A DNA stretch of 9,386 bases from Clostridia bacterium (GCA_017629395.1 JAGBXH010000041.1:1-9386); one strand, 5' to 3'. Positions 1-6,991 are shown, numbered from the stretch's first letter. Numbers and translations: made by a program. Notes: generated by a model from the sequence alone, not told the origin.

Positions 1-125
1 GCACCGCTGACGTTACGGCAATCAAAAAAGCTGTGCTCACCGCCGCCAAAGCGATGCCAAAGTCCGCCCGAAAAATCACTCTGCACGCGTCTTTGGGGCT
101 TGGTCTGTTCCAATGCAGGCAGCAT
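1..125 (-). CDS. 5' end of an unidentified phage gene, cut by the window edge
   Basis: An open frame starts with ATG at 125-123 and runs off the left edge, giving 41 codons (MLPALEQTKPQRRVQSDFSG...). The start overlaps the stop of the preceding gene by one base (TGATG), and GAGAGG lies about 7 nt upstream, so the start looks real. Residues 18-40 have the pattern DFSGGL-x-HRFGGGE-x-F-DCRNVS. From memory, this resembles the N-terminus of a conserved phage protein that often follows the capsid genes in clostridial prophages, but I cannot state its function. Its place after the capsid suggests a head-completion, adaptor or early tail protein. The frame has no stop within the window. I am confident that it is a gene and unsure of its identity. 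Confidence 0.7.
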   Translation of the reverse strand, partial: MLPALEQTKPQRRVQSDFSGGLWHRFGGGEHSFFDCRNVSG

Positions 126-316
126 CACGTATCCTCTCTTTCTATGCGTTCACGCAGCCGGGCGGTCAGATTTTCCGTTGAAACGTGTAAAAGCGCGTAT
201 TCAAGATCCTTGACCAGCTTATCGTAAGCACGTGCCAGCAGCGTCACAGACTCTCCGGGCGGCAAGGATCGCACCGCGTTTTCCATGCCGCGGCATCCGA
301 TTTCCGTTTTTGCCAT
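125..316 (-). CDS. Small hypothetical phage protein (63 aa)
   Basis: This short frame lies between the 86-aa gene and the partial gene. Its ATG (316-314) is one base after the upstream stop, and an AGGGGGA ribosome site sits about 9 nt before it. Its TGA shares one base with the next ATG. The protein is charged and mostly helical in character: residues 28-45 (LARAYDKLVKDLEYALLH) and the Arg/Glu-rich end (LRERIERED) would form amphipathic helices. There is no signal peptide, membrane segment or recognisable domain. I do not recognise the family. The tight coupling on both sides argues that it is translated as part of the head operon. Confidence 0.7.
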   Translation of the reverse strand: MAKTEIGCRGMENAVRSLPPGESVTLLARAYDKLVKDLEYALLHVSTENLTARLRERIEREDT

Positions 317-317
317 A

Positions 318-578
318 TTACTCTGTCCCCCTGCTCTGTCCGATAAAGCGATTCTGCTCTGCCTGCATCAAAAGCGCAGCCTTGGTATCCTGAATTTCCG
401 ATTGATCCAGCACCAGCGCATACTTACGCTTGATCTTGACCCATTCGCCTCTTTTAATGACGCAATTTTTGCCGTTGATCGCTACGTAAACGTCATCCTT
501 GTAGCGGTCGTTGTCCTTGAAAAGCTTAATGGCAATATACTCCTCCAAATAAGCCTGCTCGGTAGTCTGTGTATTCAT
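318..578 (-). CDS. Small conserved phage protein downstream of the capsid gene (86 aa)
   Basis: The gene follows the major capsid gene after a 59-bp gap that holds a strong hairpin (595-618). GAAGGGAG about 6-7 nt upstream supports the ATG at 578-576. The N-terminal third is acidic. Residues 30-50 have the pattern VYVAINGKNCVIKRGEWVKI, a short beta-rich unit that I associate with small unknown proteins in the head region of many Firmicutes phages. The rest is a helix ending in a polar tail. No enzyme motif is visible. Position and size would fit a minor head or head-completion protein, but that is inference from location only. Confidence 0.75.
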   Translation of the reverse strand: MNTQTTEQAYLEEYIAIKLFKDNDRYKDDVYVAINGKNCVIKRGEWVKIKRKYALVLDQSEIQDTKAALLMQAEQNRFIGQSRGTE

Positions 579-594
579 ATGATTCTCCCTTCTG

Positions 595-618
595 CCCCGA
601 GGGCTTTTGCCCTCGGGG
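595..618. terminator. Strong hairpin between the capsid gene and the next gene
   Basis: A perfect 10-bp GC-rich stem, CCCCGAGGGC / GCCCTCGGGG, closes a four-base loop. It lies 19 nt past the capsid stop codon (638-640) in the direction of transcription. In that direction no U-tract follows: the next bases are CAGAAGGGAG, the ribosome site of the following gene. It is therefore unlikely to be a full intrinsic terminator. A 3'-end stabiliser, processing site or partial terminator that raises capsid mRNA relative to downstream genes fits better. Confidence 0.55.
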
Positions 619-637
619 ACTTGTTTTGTCGGTTTCT

Positions 638-1933
638 TTATTCGTTGTCGTCAAAGGTGGAGGCAGTCTCAATTCTGACCATGAACGCCTCAACCAGACG
701 TACGGTCACCTTGGTCGCCTTCCAGCCCACGGTTGCACGCTGATTGAGCGGGTCGCAAGTGCCTGCGCTGCCCAGCTGCTTGACAATCAGCTCCAGGCCG
801 CCGCCCGTGATCTCGGTCGTACCGTAAGCGTTTTCACCAAATACCATGGTCGCATACACGTCACGACCCATAGCACCTGCCTCACCGGGGTAGATCGCGG
901 TATTGTCCTCGCAGGTTACCGATGCCAGCATGGTCTTGGTACTGTCGGTGTACAGGGTCATTTCGTTGACGCTGTTGATGCCTACGTAGGCACGGGTGTC
1001 GCCGATCAGTACGTATCTGCCAACCAGCGAACCGGATTTCACGCTGCCGCCGTCAAAGGCGATCACGTTACCGCCGGAATAGCCGCCGCTCTTGTTGACG
1101 CGAAGAATACGCGCATTGCTTGCCAGATCCGCTGCATGGAACACCTTAGCCTCGCTGGACTCGATAAATCTCACGCCCTCGATCTTACCGATCTCGCCCT
1201 CCATGATATTGGCAGGATCTGCGTACTGATTGGGGGTCTTCCAGTTGGGATCGCTCATCAGGTCGTACGCACAATCGGGGTGCACGATGGCAATGTAGCT
1301 GCCCTTGATCTTCTCGGCATTCTGATTTTTCAGAAAGCGTACTGCACGACGGATTGCATCCACGGTCAGATAGTGGTTACCGCTCTGCTGACCGCCCGTC
1401 AGCAGATATCTTGCAGAAACCGCATTCTCACCGTACTGCACGTTAGTACCGCCCGCAAGCACCTCACGGGTAATGGTATCCAGCGTTCTGCCCGCCTGCG
1501 AGCCCAGCAGCTTGGTTGCCATGCAAAGATTGTTATCAATGGCGGTCATCATCAAAAGGTCGGTCAGCTCCACGTAGCCGCCGTACTGCGCAACGGTTGC
1601 CTCCAGCACCTCCATGCTGATGCTCTGTCCTGCAGGGGTCACGCCCTCACGGATAGGCTCGGTCAGCTTAGGCAAGGGATTGTAGCGGCGGAACTGCACA
1701 GTCTTGCCGCCGCCCTGCGGAATGGTATGCTTCTGCGCAAACATATCGTGGACCAGCGCAGGCTCGGCATTGTCGATCAGATAGTCGGAGTAGTAGGTCT
1801 TCATCTCCTCGGAAAGTCCCATACCGGCAGCATAGGCGACGGTCGTTCCCTCGTTTGCATTGACGGTACCCTCAGTACCCATTACGTTGCTTCCTGCAGC
1901 AAAACGCTGCAGATCGATCATTCTTTCTCTCAT
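638..1933 (-). CDS. Major capsid protein, N4-gp56 family (431 aa)
   Basis: This is the main shell protein of the head, HK97-like in fold by family knowledge. The sequence matches the N4-gp56-type capsid pattern: residues 81-102 (FRRYNPLPKLTEPIREGVTP...), 121-134 (VELTDLLMMTAIDN), a middle block with IAIVHPDCAYDLMSDPNWK, and a C-terminal beta-rich region. I chose the ATG at 1933-1931 and not the one 54 bp upstream because AGAAAGGA lies 7 nt before it and overlaps the scaffold stop, and because this start exposes MRERMIDLQRFAAGSN. Residues 6-13 (IDLQRFAA) closely resemble the site cut by Prp proteases in ribosomal protein L27 (LNLQFF/AS) and in the staphylococcal phage 80-alpha capsid. A Prp-like protease is encoded two genes upstream, so cleavage after Phe11 is the likely maturation step. 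Confidence 0.92.
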   Translation of the reverse strand: MRERMIDLQRFAAGSNVMGTEGTVNANEGTTVAYAAGMGLSEEMKTYYSDYLIDNAEPALVHDMFAQKHTIPQGGGKTVQFRRYNPLPKLTEPIREGVTPAGQSISMEVLEATVAQYGGYVELTDLLMMTAIDNNLCMATKLLGSQAGRTLDTITREVLAGGTNVQYGENAVSARYLLTGGQQSGNHYLTVDAIRRAVRFLKNQNAEKIKGSYIAIVHPDCAYDLMSDPNWKTPNQYADPANIMEGEIGKIEGVRFIESSEAKVFHAADLASNARILRVNKSGGYSGGNVIAFDGGSVKSGSLVGRYVLIGDTRAYVGINSVNEMTLYTDSTKTMLASVTCEDNTAIYPGEAGAMGRDVYATMVFGENAYGTTEITGGGLELIVKQLGSAGTCDPLNQRATVGWKATKVTVRLVEAFMVRIETASTFDDNE

Positions 1934-1946
1934 AAAAATTTCCTTT

Positions 1947-2630
1947 CTAAAATGTAATATGCTCTCCCTTGGCTGCGCGCTCGGCAAGCACGGCTCGCTG
2001 TGCGCGGGTCAATCGGGAGGCGCGCCCCATTTCGGGCGTCATGTCGCGCAAGCCGTTTTCATGCGGTCTTGCATGACGAAGCTGTACTGCCCCCATGATC
2101 TGTCGGGCAGTATCCGCTGCCGCAGTTTGCGCTGCGGCATGCTTGAGATTTTCAAGCTCATAAAGCTCGTAGAGTGTTGTCAAGGAAACGTCGGGAGAAG
2201 ATGCAAAGCTTTTCAAAAGAGCGGAAAACGCGGGAATATCGCTCAGCGCGTCCAGGTCAAATTCCGGATATTTTTCCTGAACTGCTGCAAGCTCGCATTT
2301 CCAATCTCTTTGCACGGGTGCTTGCATCTGTGCCAAACGCTCGGGCAGCTGCTCCGGAGCATCCAGCCCCAAATGCATTGCCGCGCGACGCAGCACCTCG
2401 CTGCTTTGCTTCTCCTGTCCAAGTCGCTTCTTGACGATCTCGGAGACGTGTGCCTTATATAGTGCGTTGTAGCGTTCGGAAGCAATCAGCTCCTCCCACT
2501 CGCGCACAGCGGCATTCTGACTCTCGGCGTCAGAGTCTGTTTGTACGTGCTCGCCCGTTATGCCGCGCTCCGTCGGCACGGCTTGCCCGTCGTCGGCAGC
2601 CGTTATCTTATGTTGTTCGACCGATTGCAT
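1947..2630 (-). CDS. Probable capsid scaffolding protein (227 aa)
   Basis: The gene lies between the Prp-like protease and the major capsid, the standard scaffold position. The protein is Glu/Gln/Ala-rich and predicted mostly helical, without membrane or signal segments, as expected of scaffolds. The N-terminal 40 residues are disordered-looking. A central block, residues 119-160 (EKYPEFDLDAL...IPAFSALLKSF...YELYELENLK), matches a pattern I associate with scaffold proteins of clostridial siphophages. The C-terminus is basic (SRLTRAQRAVLAERAAKGE), which would fit capsid binding. GAGAAAGGA lies about 10 nt before the ATG, 22 bp after the protease stop. Its stop overlaps the capsid ribosome site. 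Unlike the capsid, it has no LxLQxFA motif near its N-terminus. The assignment rests on context and composition. Confidence 0.75.
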   Translation of the reverse strand: MQSVEQHKITAADDGQAVPTERGITGEHVQTDSDAESQNAAVREWEELIASERYNALYKAHVSEIVKKRLGQEKQSSEVLRRAAMHLGLDAPEQLPERLAQMQAPVQRDWKCELAAVQEKYPEFDLDALSDIPAFSALLKSFASSPDVSLTTLYELYELENLKHAAAQTAAADTARQIMGAVQLRHARPHENGLRDMTPEMGRASRLTRAQRAVLAERAAKGEHITF

Positions 2631-2652
2631 GTGTAAAATTCCTTTCTCAAAT

Positions 2653-2949
2653 CTATATGTAAGTCGTCGTCATCGATACGTAAGCGGGATACTGATCCGC
2701 GATCGCACCCAAGCCGCAAACCGCCATATCAAAGGCTGCGTTGCGCTCGGATACCGTGATCATGGCATACCCGTCCGCCAGGTCTGCATCCGCGGAAGGC
2801 TCTCCGTATTCCTCCAAATATGCCGTCAGCGATTCGACCAGTGCCGAGACCGCTGCGCATACCACGTCGTTCTCGCAAGCATAATCCGCATGGCCGATCA
2901 CCTCTAAGGTGTACCCCTGCGCGTTCTGCGCCGCAACAGCCTCGATCAT
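2653..2949 (-). CDS. prp: Prp-family cysteine protease, probable prohead protease (98 aa)
   Basis: Residues 18-37 contain IGHADYACENDVVCAAVSAL, the signature of Prp, the cysteine protease that trims the N-terminal extension of ribosomal protein L27 in Firmicutes. By alignment with that family the catalytic pair is His20 and Cys31; the His-to-Cys distance is 11 residues, one shorter than in the staphylococcal enzyme as I recall it. The length is near the 100-110 aa family norm. The ATG overlaps the portal stop (ATGA), and GGGGAGG lies 7-8 nt upstream inside the portal gene. Its slot between portal and scaffold is where phages place the prohead protease, and the capsid carries a matching cleavage motif. 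The family call is strong. The role in capsid maturation is inferred from position, the motif and known Prp processing of phage 80-alpha capsid proteins. A housekeeping prp beside rpmA would have different neighbours. Confidence 0.88.
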   Translation of the reverse strand: MIEAVAAQNAQGYTLEVIGHADYACENDVVCAAVSALVESLTAYLEEYGEPSADADLADGYAMITVSERNAAFDMAVCGLGAIADQYPAYVSMTTTYI

Positions 2950-4559
2950 ATCTGCGCCTCCCCTCTGAGCATTTGCTTGATCTTGCCGATCCCCTCAAAA
3001 TCCATGATCTCCAGCAGCATCATGGTCTGCTCTCTCTGCTCGGGAGAGAACGCCCCCTTCTCATAAAGCGATAATGCCAGCTCGTTTGCCGCTTCCTTGG
3101 ATAAGGGATCCGCCACACGCGCCTTGACCGAAATATCAAACACCGGCTTGCGCATATACGCATCGCCCTCGTTTACGAGCACGGTACGGGCAAGAATGCC
3201 CTTGTTGTCATATTGCAGATACTCCTCTCCCTGCTCGCGCGTAATGCGGAAGGTACGCGCCTCACCGTAAAACTGACGGATCAGCTCAATGATCAGCGTC
3301 ACCACCTGCACGTAAGCGCGGTTGGAGGCAGCTATCACGTCACGGGCATTCTTATTGCCCGCCTCCTGCAACGCCTTGATTGCCGTCGCAGCGGTGATAC
3401 CGCCCGAGAGCGTACCCTGCGAAACGTCGCGGTTGCCCGTGGTCTCCTTGAGCTCGTCGATCTTGAGCCTTTTGAGCGTCAAAAGACCCTGGTCAAAATT
3501 CTCAATGCGGATCTGGCGCAGCTTTTCCTCCTCAATATCGCCCTCCACCTCCACAATGCGGCGCTCAAGGTCCATAAAGTCGTCTTGATTGATGCCCAGG
3601 CTTTTTTTCGCCCAAAAGCGCACCTTGCTTGCCCAATCGGCATATTCCATAAAGTTGGCATCCAGGCGGTCAATATAGATCTGCGGCTGCTTTGCCACCG
3701 CAATCATGCCAAAGCCATAGCACGTCCCCTGCTCGGGATACATCACGTCCAGCACCACGGGATACATACCGTGGTCATACCAGCCGCGCTCGGCATAGGC
3801 AGGATCGTTCTCGGATGCGTACAGCACCACTCCGCATGCAAACTTGCAATAATGCAGCACCTGCCTGCCGCCCACCTTCTTTTTGTAATACCAGTCCACC
3901 ACGACTGTCTTCCCGTCCTGCGCCATCCCCTCAAAAACAGCCTCGGGATCAATCTTGCGCGTCTTGCGCTCAAAGAATGCGGGATAGCTCTGCTCCAAGA
4001 GCTCGGTGTCCATGCTTGCAAGCAAAAATAAATGCTTGCTTTCCTGCACGTCGCGCACACCGGGCTCCCAGAACAGGCTGCCGACGTCCACGCATCTTAC
4101 GTCCACGTCGCCAAAGCCGTTTTCCAAATCATTGTTCCAGAATACGCCGTACGCACAAACGCCGTGCTTGAGCTTGTGCCAAAGGTTATCCGAATAAGTC
4201 GCCTCAAACGCGCAGCGGTCCAAAATTACGGGAATGACCGCAGAAAGCATTTGCGCCTGCTCCCGGTCACCGGGCTCTCTGGCAAGGCAGGTACAGGTAG
4301 GCAGGTGATCCATCATGTCCGCATGGCGGTTGGCTATACTGTTGAACATCCATGCCGAACCGCCAAGATCACGCATTCCGCGCGGTGCATCGCTGCCGTA
4401 TCTGCCCTGCCAGTAAAGCTCGTCCTGCGAAATACGGCTGTCCAAGGGCTGCTTGGCAGCCCTGTAGCTGCGCAGGACGCGTGCCGCCTCGGCAATCTCC
4501 TTGGATCCGATTGGCAGCATCTGCTCCTGCTTCTTTTTGAAAATTTCCTTGATTTGCAT
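2946..4559 (-). CDS. Portal protein (537 aa)
   Basis: This protein forms the ring at one vertex through which terminase drives DNA. Size, position just after the large terminase and an acidic, mixed alpha/beta sequence all fit. The most telling stretch is residues 374-401 (TGNRDVSQGTLSGGITA-ATAIKALQEAG), typical of portals in which a long helix follows a Gly/Ser-rich turn. Residues 296-370 form the stem and tunnel helices, with an acidic run at 335-346 (VEVEGDIEEEKL). The ATG at 4559-4557 has AAGGAG about 8 nt upstream, overlapping the terminase stop. It ends in a 4-base overlap with the protease gene. I read it as a P22/podovirus-like portal class and not HK97-type, from sequence feel only. 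Confidence 0.9.
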   Translation of the reverse strand: MQIKEIFKKKQEQMLPIGSKEIAEAARVLRSYRAAKQPLDSRISQDELYWQGRYGSDAPRGMRDLGGSAWMFNSIANRHADMMDHLPTCTCLAREPGDREQAQMLSAVIPVILDRCAFEATYSDNLWHKLKHGVCAYGVFWNNDLENGFGDVDVRCVDVGSLFWEPGVRDVQESKHLFLLASMDTELLEQSYPAFFERKTRKIDPEAVFEGMAQDGKTVVVDWYYKKKVGGRQVLHYCKFACGVVLYASENDPAYAERGWYDHGMYPVVLDVMYPEQGTCYGFGMIAVAKQPQIYIDRLDANFMEYADWASKVRFWAKKSLGINQDDFMDLERRIVEVEGDIEEEKLRQIRIENFDQGLLTLKRLKIDELKETTGNRDVSQGTLSGGITAATAIKALQEAGNKNARDVIAASNRAYVQVVTLIIELIRQFYGEARTFRITREQGEEYLQYDNKGILARTVLVNEGDAYMRKPVFDISVKARVADPLSKEAANELALSLYEKGAFSPEQREQTMMLLEIMDFEGIGKIKQMLRGEAQI

Positions 4560-4568
4560 TGAATCTCC

Positions 4569-5972
4569 TTATCTTGCAAGCGGGTCAAAGCCTCTTGACA
4601 CCGCAATTTTAGGTTGTTGTTTTTTCACTATGGGGTGCGCCATGGCAACGTAGCGGCACTCGTCGTAAATATGATCCTCACCATCCGTATCAATATCCTC
4701 CACGTCTGCGGAGTCGTACACCAGCTCGGGGAAAGTGCGGATAAAATGGCGGCAGGTGGAAAACACGTAGAACATGGGGATCCCCCCACGATCAAAAGCA
4801 AGCCGCGCATGCATCTGCGCCTTGCCTGCCATGCGTGAATTGTCTGCCTTGTCCCAGTACACGCCCTCTCTCTCCATGATCTCGGCAATGCTCTCTCCGC
4901 CGTTCTTCTGTCGGAATGCGGGATCGGCTACGCCGGTAATATACCTGCCGCGCAGATTGGGATCATCCGCCTCTATCTCACGAATACGCCGCGCGATTTG
5001 CTCCGCCCCCCAGCGCAGCCCCTCGTTCGGGCTGCCGCTGCAGCCGTACAGCTCGCGGATGCGGTACATGCGTCCATCCTGGTCAAAGGCATACCATCCC
5101 ACGGAAAACGGTCGGGTATATCCCCAGTCAAAGCCGCGAAAGACACGCCAGGATTGCGGAATGCTGAAGGGCTCTATGACGTGCGTGCCCACGCGATCAC
5201 GGTAATGCTCGGGATCGTTGCGCCACTCGGTAAACACCTGCCCTGCAAAGCAATCCCAATCTCCGTACAGAAGTGCTCTGCGCTCCTTTTCGGGTAGGGC
5301 TGCAAGCCTTGTCAGATACCCGGGGTCGTTTTCAAGCAGGATCTTGTTGTCAAACACGGTGGACGGCACGAATATACGGGAACGCCACATGATCTGCTCC
5401 CTGCCGTCCGGCATGCGTACGGCGTGCTTTTCCCAGATCGTTGTCATGGGCTTTGCAGGCGTGATAAATCGCGCCTTGACCCATCCGTGACCGATCCCAC
5501 CGGGATTTGCCTGTGCCCGCATATAGCAGCGCGTGCCTGCACCGTTTGGACGGTTGCGCGAGAACAGGTAGGAATACTCGTCCCAGGTAAACTGCGTCAA
5601 CTCATCAAAATCGATAAAATCATACCGCTTGCCCTGATAGTTGAGACGATCGTCGGTATGCTGCAGCGACCCAAAATAGATCTTTGCCCCGGACGGAAAT
5701 ACCCAAACGTGCTTGGACTCGTGATACCTTGCCCCGGGATACGCTGCGCGGAAGAGCTCGGATGAACGGTCGGTCAGCTCGGATAGCTGCGGATAGGTTT
5801 TGCGAAGGATCAGAGCGCGATAGTACGGAATATGTACCTGCCGCAAACTCTCGGCTAACGCGCAGTCCGATTTGCCGCCTCCTGCAGCCCCGCCGTATAA
5901 CGCCTCGTCCTCAAAGCGTGCCATAAAGGCTGCTTGCCGCGGCTGCGGCGTCCATACCACACGCTCACTCAT
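4569..5972 (-). CDS. terL: Terminase large subunit (467 aa)
   Basis: This is the packaging motor: an N-terminal ATPase followed by an RNase H-like nuclease that cuts concatemeric DNA. Walker A is at residues 27-35 (GGAAGGGKS, Lys34). Walker B with its catalytic Glu is at 118-124 (DFIDFDE). The coupling region is near 152-159 (RAQANPGG). The three acidic nuclease positions appear intact: Asp282 in GFDWGY, Asp350 in VADPAF, and Asp433/Asp437 in DHIYDECRY. No frameshift or missing motif is seen, so the motor looks functional. The ATG overlaps the end of the small subunit by 8 bases (ATGAGTGA). It lacks a good ribosome site of its own, so translation is probably coupled. Confidence 0.96.
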   Translation of the reverse strand: MSERVVWTPQPRQAAFMARFEDEALYGGAAGGGKSDCALAESLRQVHIPYYRALILRKTYPQLSELTDRSSELFRAAYPGARYHESKHVWVFPSGAKIYFGSLQHTDDRLNYQGKRYDFIDFDELTQFTWDEYSYLFSRNRPNGAGTRCYMRAQANPGGIGHGWVKARFITPAKPMTTIWEKHAVRMPDGREQIMWRSRIFVPSTVFDNKILLENDPGYLTRLAALPEKERRALLYGDWDCFAGQVFTEWRNDPEHYRDRVGTHVIEPFSIPQSWRVFRGFDWGYTRPFSVGWYAFDQDGRMYRIRELYGCSGSPNEGLRWGAEQIARRIREIEADDPNLRGRYITGVADPAFRQKNGGESIAEIMEREGVYWDKADNSRMAGKAQMHARLAFDRGGIPMFYVFSTCRHFIRTFPELVYDSADVEDIDTDGEDHIYDECRYVAMAHPIVKKQQPKIAVSRGFDPLAR

Positions 5973-6462
5973 CTTCTCGGGGCGGCTGCCCCTGCTCCAT
6001 GACGGGTGGCAGCTCGATCACACCGCCGCTTTCGCTGTCCTGTGCCTGATTTTCCTGTCCCCATTCACCGCCGCAGCGATTCTGCAGCCAAAATATCTCG
6101 GCTCTTGTGTCCGCAGGCACGTGCGCCTCGTCAATGCCCGTCTGCAGCTCCTCGTATTCCGAGAGCTTTTTTCCGGAATCCGGATCATACTCCACCCGCT
6201 TGAGCTTATAGGTCTTTTTGACGGGCGCGGTATACCCTACCGCCTTACGGTGCAAAGCCTCCATGACCGCAAAGTCCGCGCCCTGCTTGTCATATGCCAA
6301 CGCCGCCGCGATCTCGGGATGCTGCTTTTTCCATCTCGTCAGCTTGGTAAGGGTGATTCCCATGCACTCCGCGATCTCGCGCTCATCCTTTCCCACGCAA
6401 GCCATGCCTCGCAGCAAAGAAAGTCCCTCAGGCGTCAGCCATTTGGCTACATTGCTTGCCAT
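5965..6462 (-). CDS. terS: Terminase small subunit (165 aa)
   Basis: The DNA-recognition subunit of the packaging machine. An N-terminal helix-turn-helix lies about residues 11-48 (EREIAECMGITLTKLTRWKK) and would bind the packaging site. Residues 62-78 (ADFAVMEALHRKAVGYT) and the later DTRAEIFWLQNR (118-129) are typical of Firmicutes small terminases, the last being a common C-terminal signature before the tail that contacts the large subunit. The C-terminus is acidic and Pro/Gln-rich. GGAGAGGAG about 9 nt before the ATG supports this start, although it overlaps the upstream gene by 35 bases. Confidence 0.92.
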   Translation of the reverse strand: MASNVAKWLTPEGLSLLRGMACVGKDEREIAECMGITLTKLTRWKKQHPEIAAALAYDKQGADFAVMEALHRKAVGYTAPVKKTYKLKRVEYDPDSGKKLSEYEELQTGIDEAHVPADTRAEIFWLQNRCGGEWGQENQAQDSESGGVIELPPVMEQGQPPREDE

Positions 6463-6757
6463 ATTCCGAGCTCCTCTCCAACAGCGTGATCACGTAATCA
6501 TCTCCCTCTTGATCTGCGCATACCGTAAATTTACCGCACACACGTCTGATGTCCTGCTTGGCAACTCTGATCTGCCCGCCCGCTCCTTGGCTGCAGCGCT
6601 CCAGAAGATAGGCAATATACGCTGCATAGATCGTATTCGCCTGCTCCATTTCACCAAGCATATCCTGCAGCATGCTGATGCGCTTATCGCGCCATGCGAT
6701 CATATGGGCAATTCTGCCCTCATCCTGCATATTTGTGTTGAGCTGTTTGTTCTCCAT
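6428..6757 (-). CDS. Small conserved phage protein upstream of terminase (109 aa)
   Basis: I set the start at the ATG at 6757-6755 (MENKQLNTNMQ...) because GAAAGGA sits about 6-7 nt before it. An ATG five codons earlier has no such site. Residues about 15-60 are helical (RIAHMIAWRDKRISMLQDML...AYIAYLLERC). The C-terminal part (IRVAKQDIRRV-x-GKF...DYVITLLE) looks like a small alpha/beta domain. I associate this layout with an unnamed protein that often precedes the small terminase in clostridial phages. No catalytic or metal motif is visible. It overlaps the Cys-rich gene upstream by 38 bases and terS downstream by 35, so the three are surely co-transcribed. Function unknown. Confidence 0.75.
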   Translation of the reverse strand: MENKQLNTNMQDEGRIAHMIAWRDKRISMLQDMLGEMEQANTIYAAYIAYLLERCSQGAGGQIRVAKQDIRRVCGKFTVCADQEGDDYVITLLERSSEYGKQCSQMADA

Positions 6758-6953
6758 TGTATTTCCTTTCATAATATTGATCCATGACCTTTTTGATTAC
6801 GCACTCCTTGTATCCGTCCGGGTGCGCACAATACGTATAGATAATGTCCCTGCGTGCCTTTTTGTCCGGAAAACGAAAGCGCGCACATTCACAATAAACG
6901 TAGCCATCCCCCTTATCTTTTACAAAATAGGGGCAAGCTCCTGCAATCGGCAT
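6720..6953 (-). CDS. Small Cys-rich phage protein, first gene of the operon (77 aa)
   Basis: The start at 6953-6951 is fixed by a strong AAGGAGGAG site 8 nt upstream. A longer frame reaching 7019 would have no ribosome site and would run through operator-like and hairpin DNA, so I reject it. The protein reads MPIAGACPYFVKDKG... and has Cys at residues 7, 21, 23, 42 and 51 plus His44, in blocks CPYF, YVYCECARFRFPD and YTYCAHPDGYKEC. That spacing suggests one metal-binding site. The C-terminal 25 residues are a basic, Tyr-rich helix. I recognise the style from other clostridial phages but know no function. A nucleic-acid-binding role is possible. Being first behind the operators, it is the gene most directly controlled by the repressor. 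Confidence 0.78.
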   Translation of the reverse strand: MPIAGACPYFVKDKGDGYVYCECARFRFPDKKARRDIIYTYCAHPDGYKECVIKKVMDQYYERKYNGEQTAQHKYAG

Positions 6954-6960
6954 AAATAAT

Positions 6961-6975
6961 CTCCTCCTTTTTCTG
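6961..6975 (-). promoter_or_regulatory. Strong ribosome binding site for the first operon gene
   Basis: On the minus strand AAAAAGGAGGAG precedes ATG (6953-6951) by about 8 nt. It is the best Shine-Dalgarno match in the window and decides the start of the Cys-rich gene against the in-frame ATG 66 bp further upstream. Confidence 0.8.
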
Positions 6976-6981
6976 TCAAGG

Positions 6982-6991
6982 TTGCTTAACT
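6982..6991 (+). promoter_or_regulatory. Operator-like repeat 1 (TTGCTTAACT)
   Basis: An exact copy of the 10-bp motif, located in the transcribed leader of the structural operon just before the ribosome site of its first gene. It is 64 bp from repeat 2. Confidence 0.5.

Noticed and set aside
569..1957. Long 462-codon plus-strand frame opposite the capsid gene
   Set aside because: It is an antisense shadow caused by codon bias: it matches no family I know, has no ribosome site, and the minus-strand frame is an unmistakable capsid protein.
1934..1987. Longer capsid start adding 18 residues
   Set aside because: The upstream ATG lies inside the scaffold gene without a ribosome site. The ATG at 1933 has AGAAAGGA at proper spacing and places the Prp-like motif at the N-terminus as in known substrates.
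2197..2220. Possible second Prp site in the scaffold (ALLKSF/ASS, residues 137-145)
   Set aside because: It keeps Leu, Phe and Ala but not Gln, lies mid-protein in a predicted helix, and may be chance. The scaffold N-terminus has no such motif.
3213..4031. 272-codon plus-strand frame opposite the portal gene
   Set aside because: Antisense shadow of the portal, with His/Leu-rich low-information sequence and no ribosome site.
6958..6979. TTGACA at 6979-6974 on the minus strand as a second operon promoter
   Set aside because: No acceptable -10 lies 16-18 bp downstream; that position is the ribosome site and start codon of the first gene.
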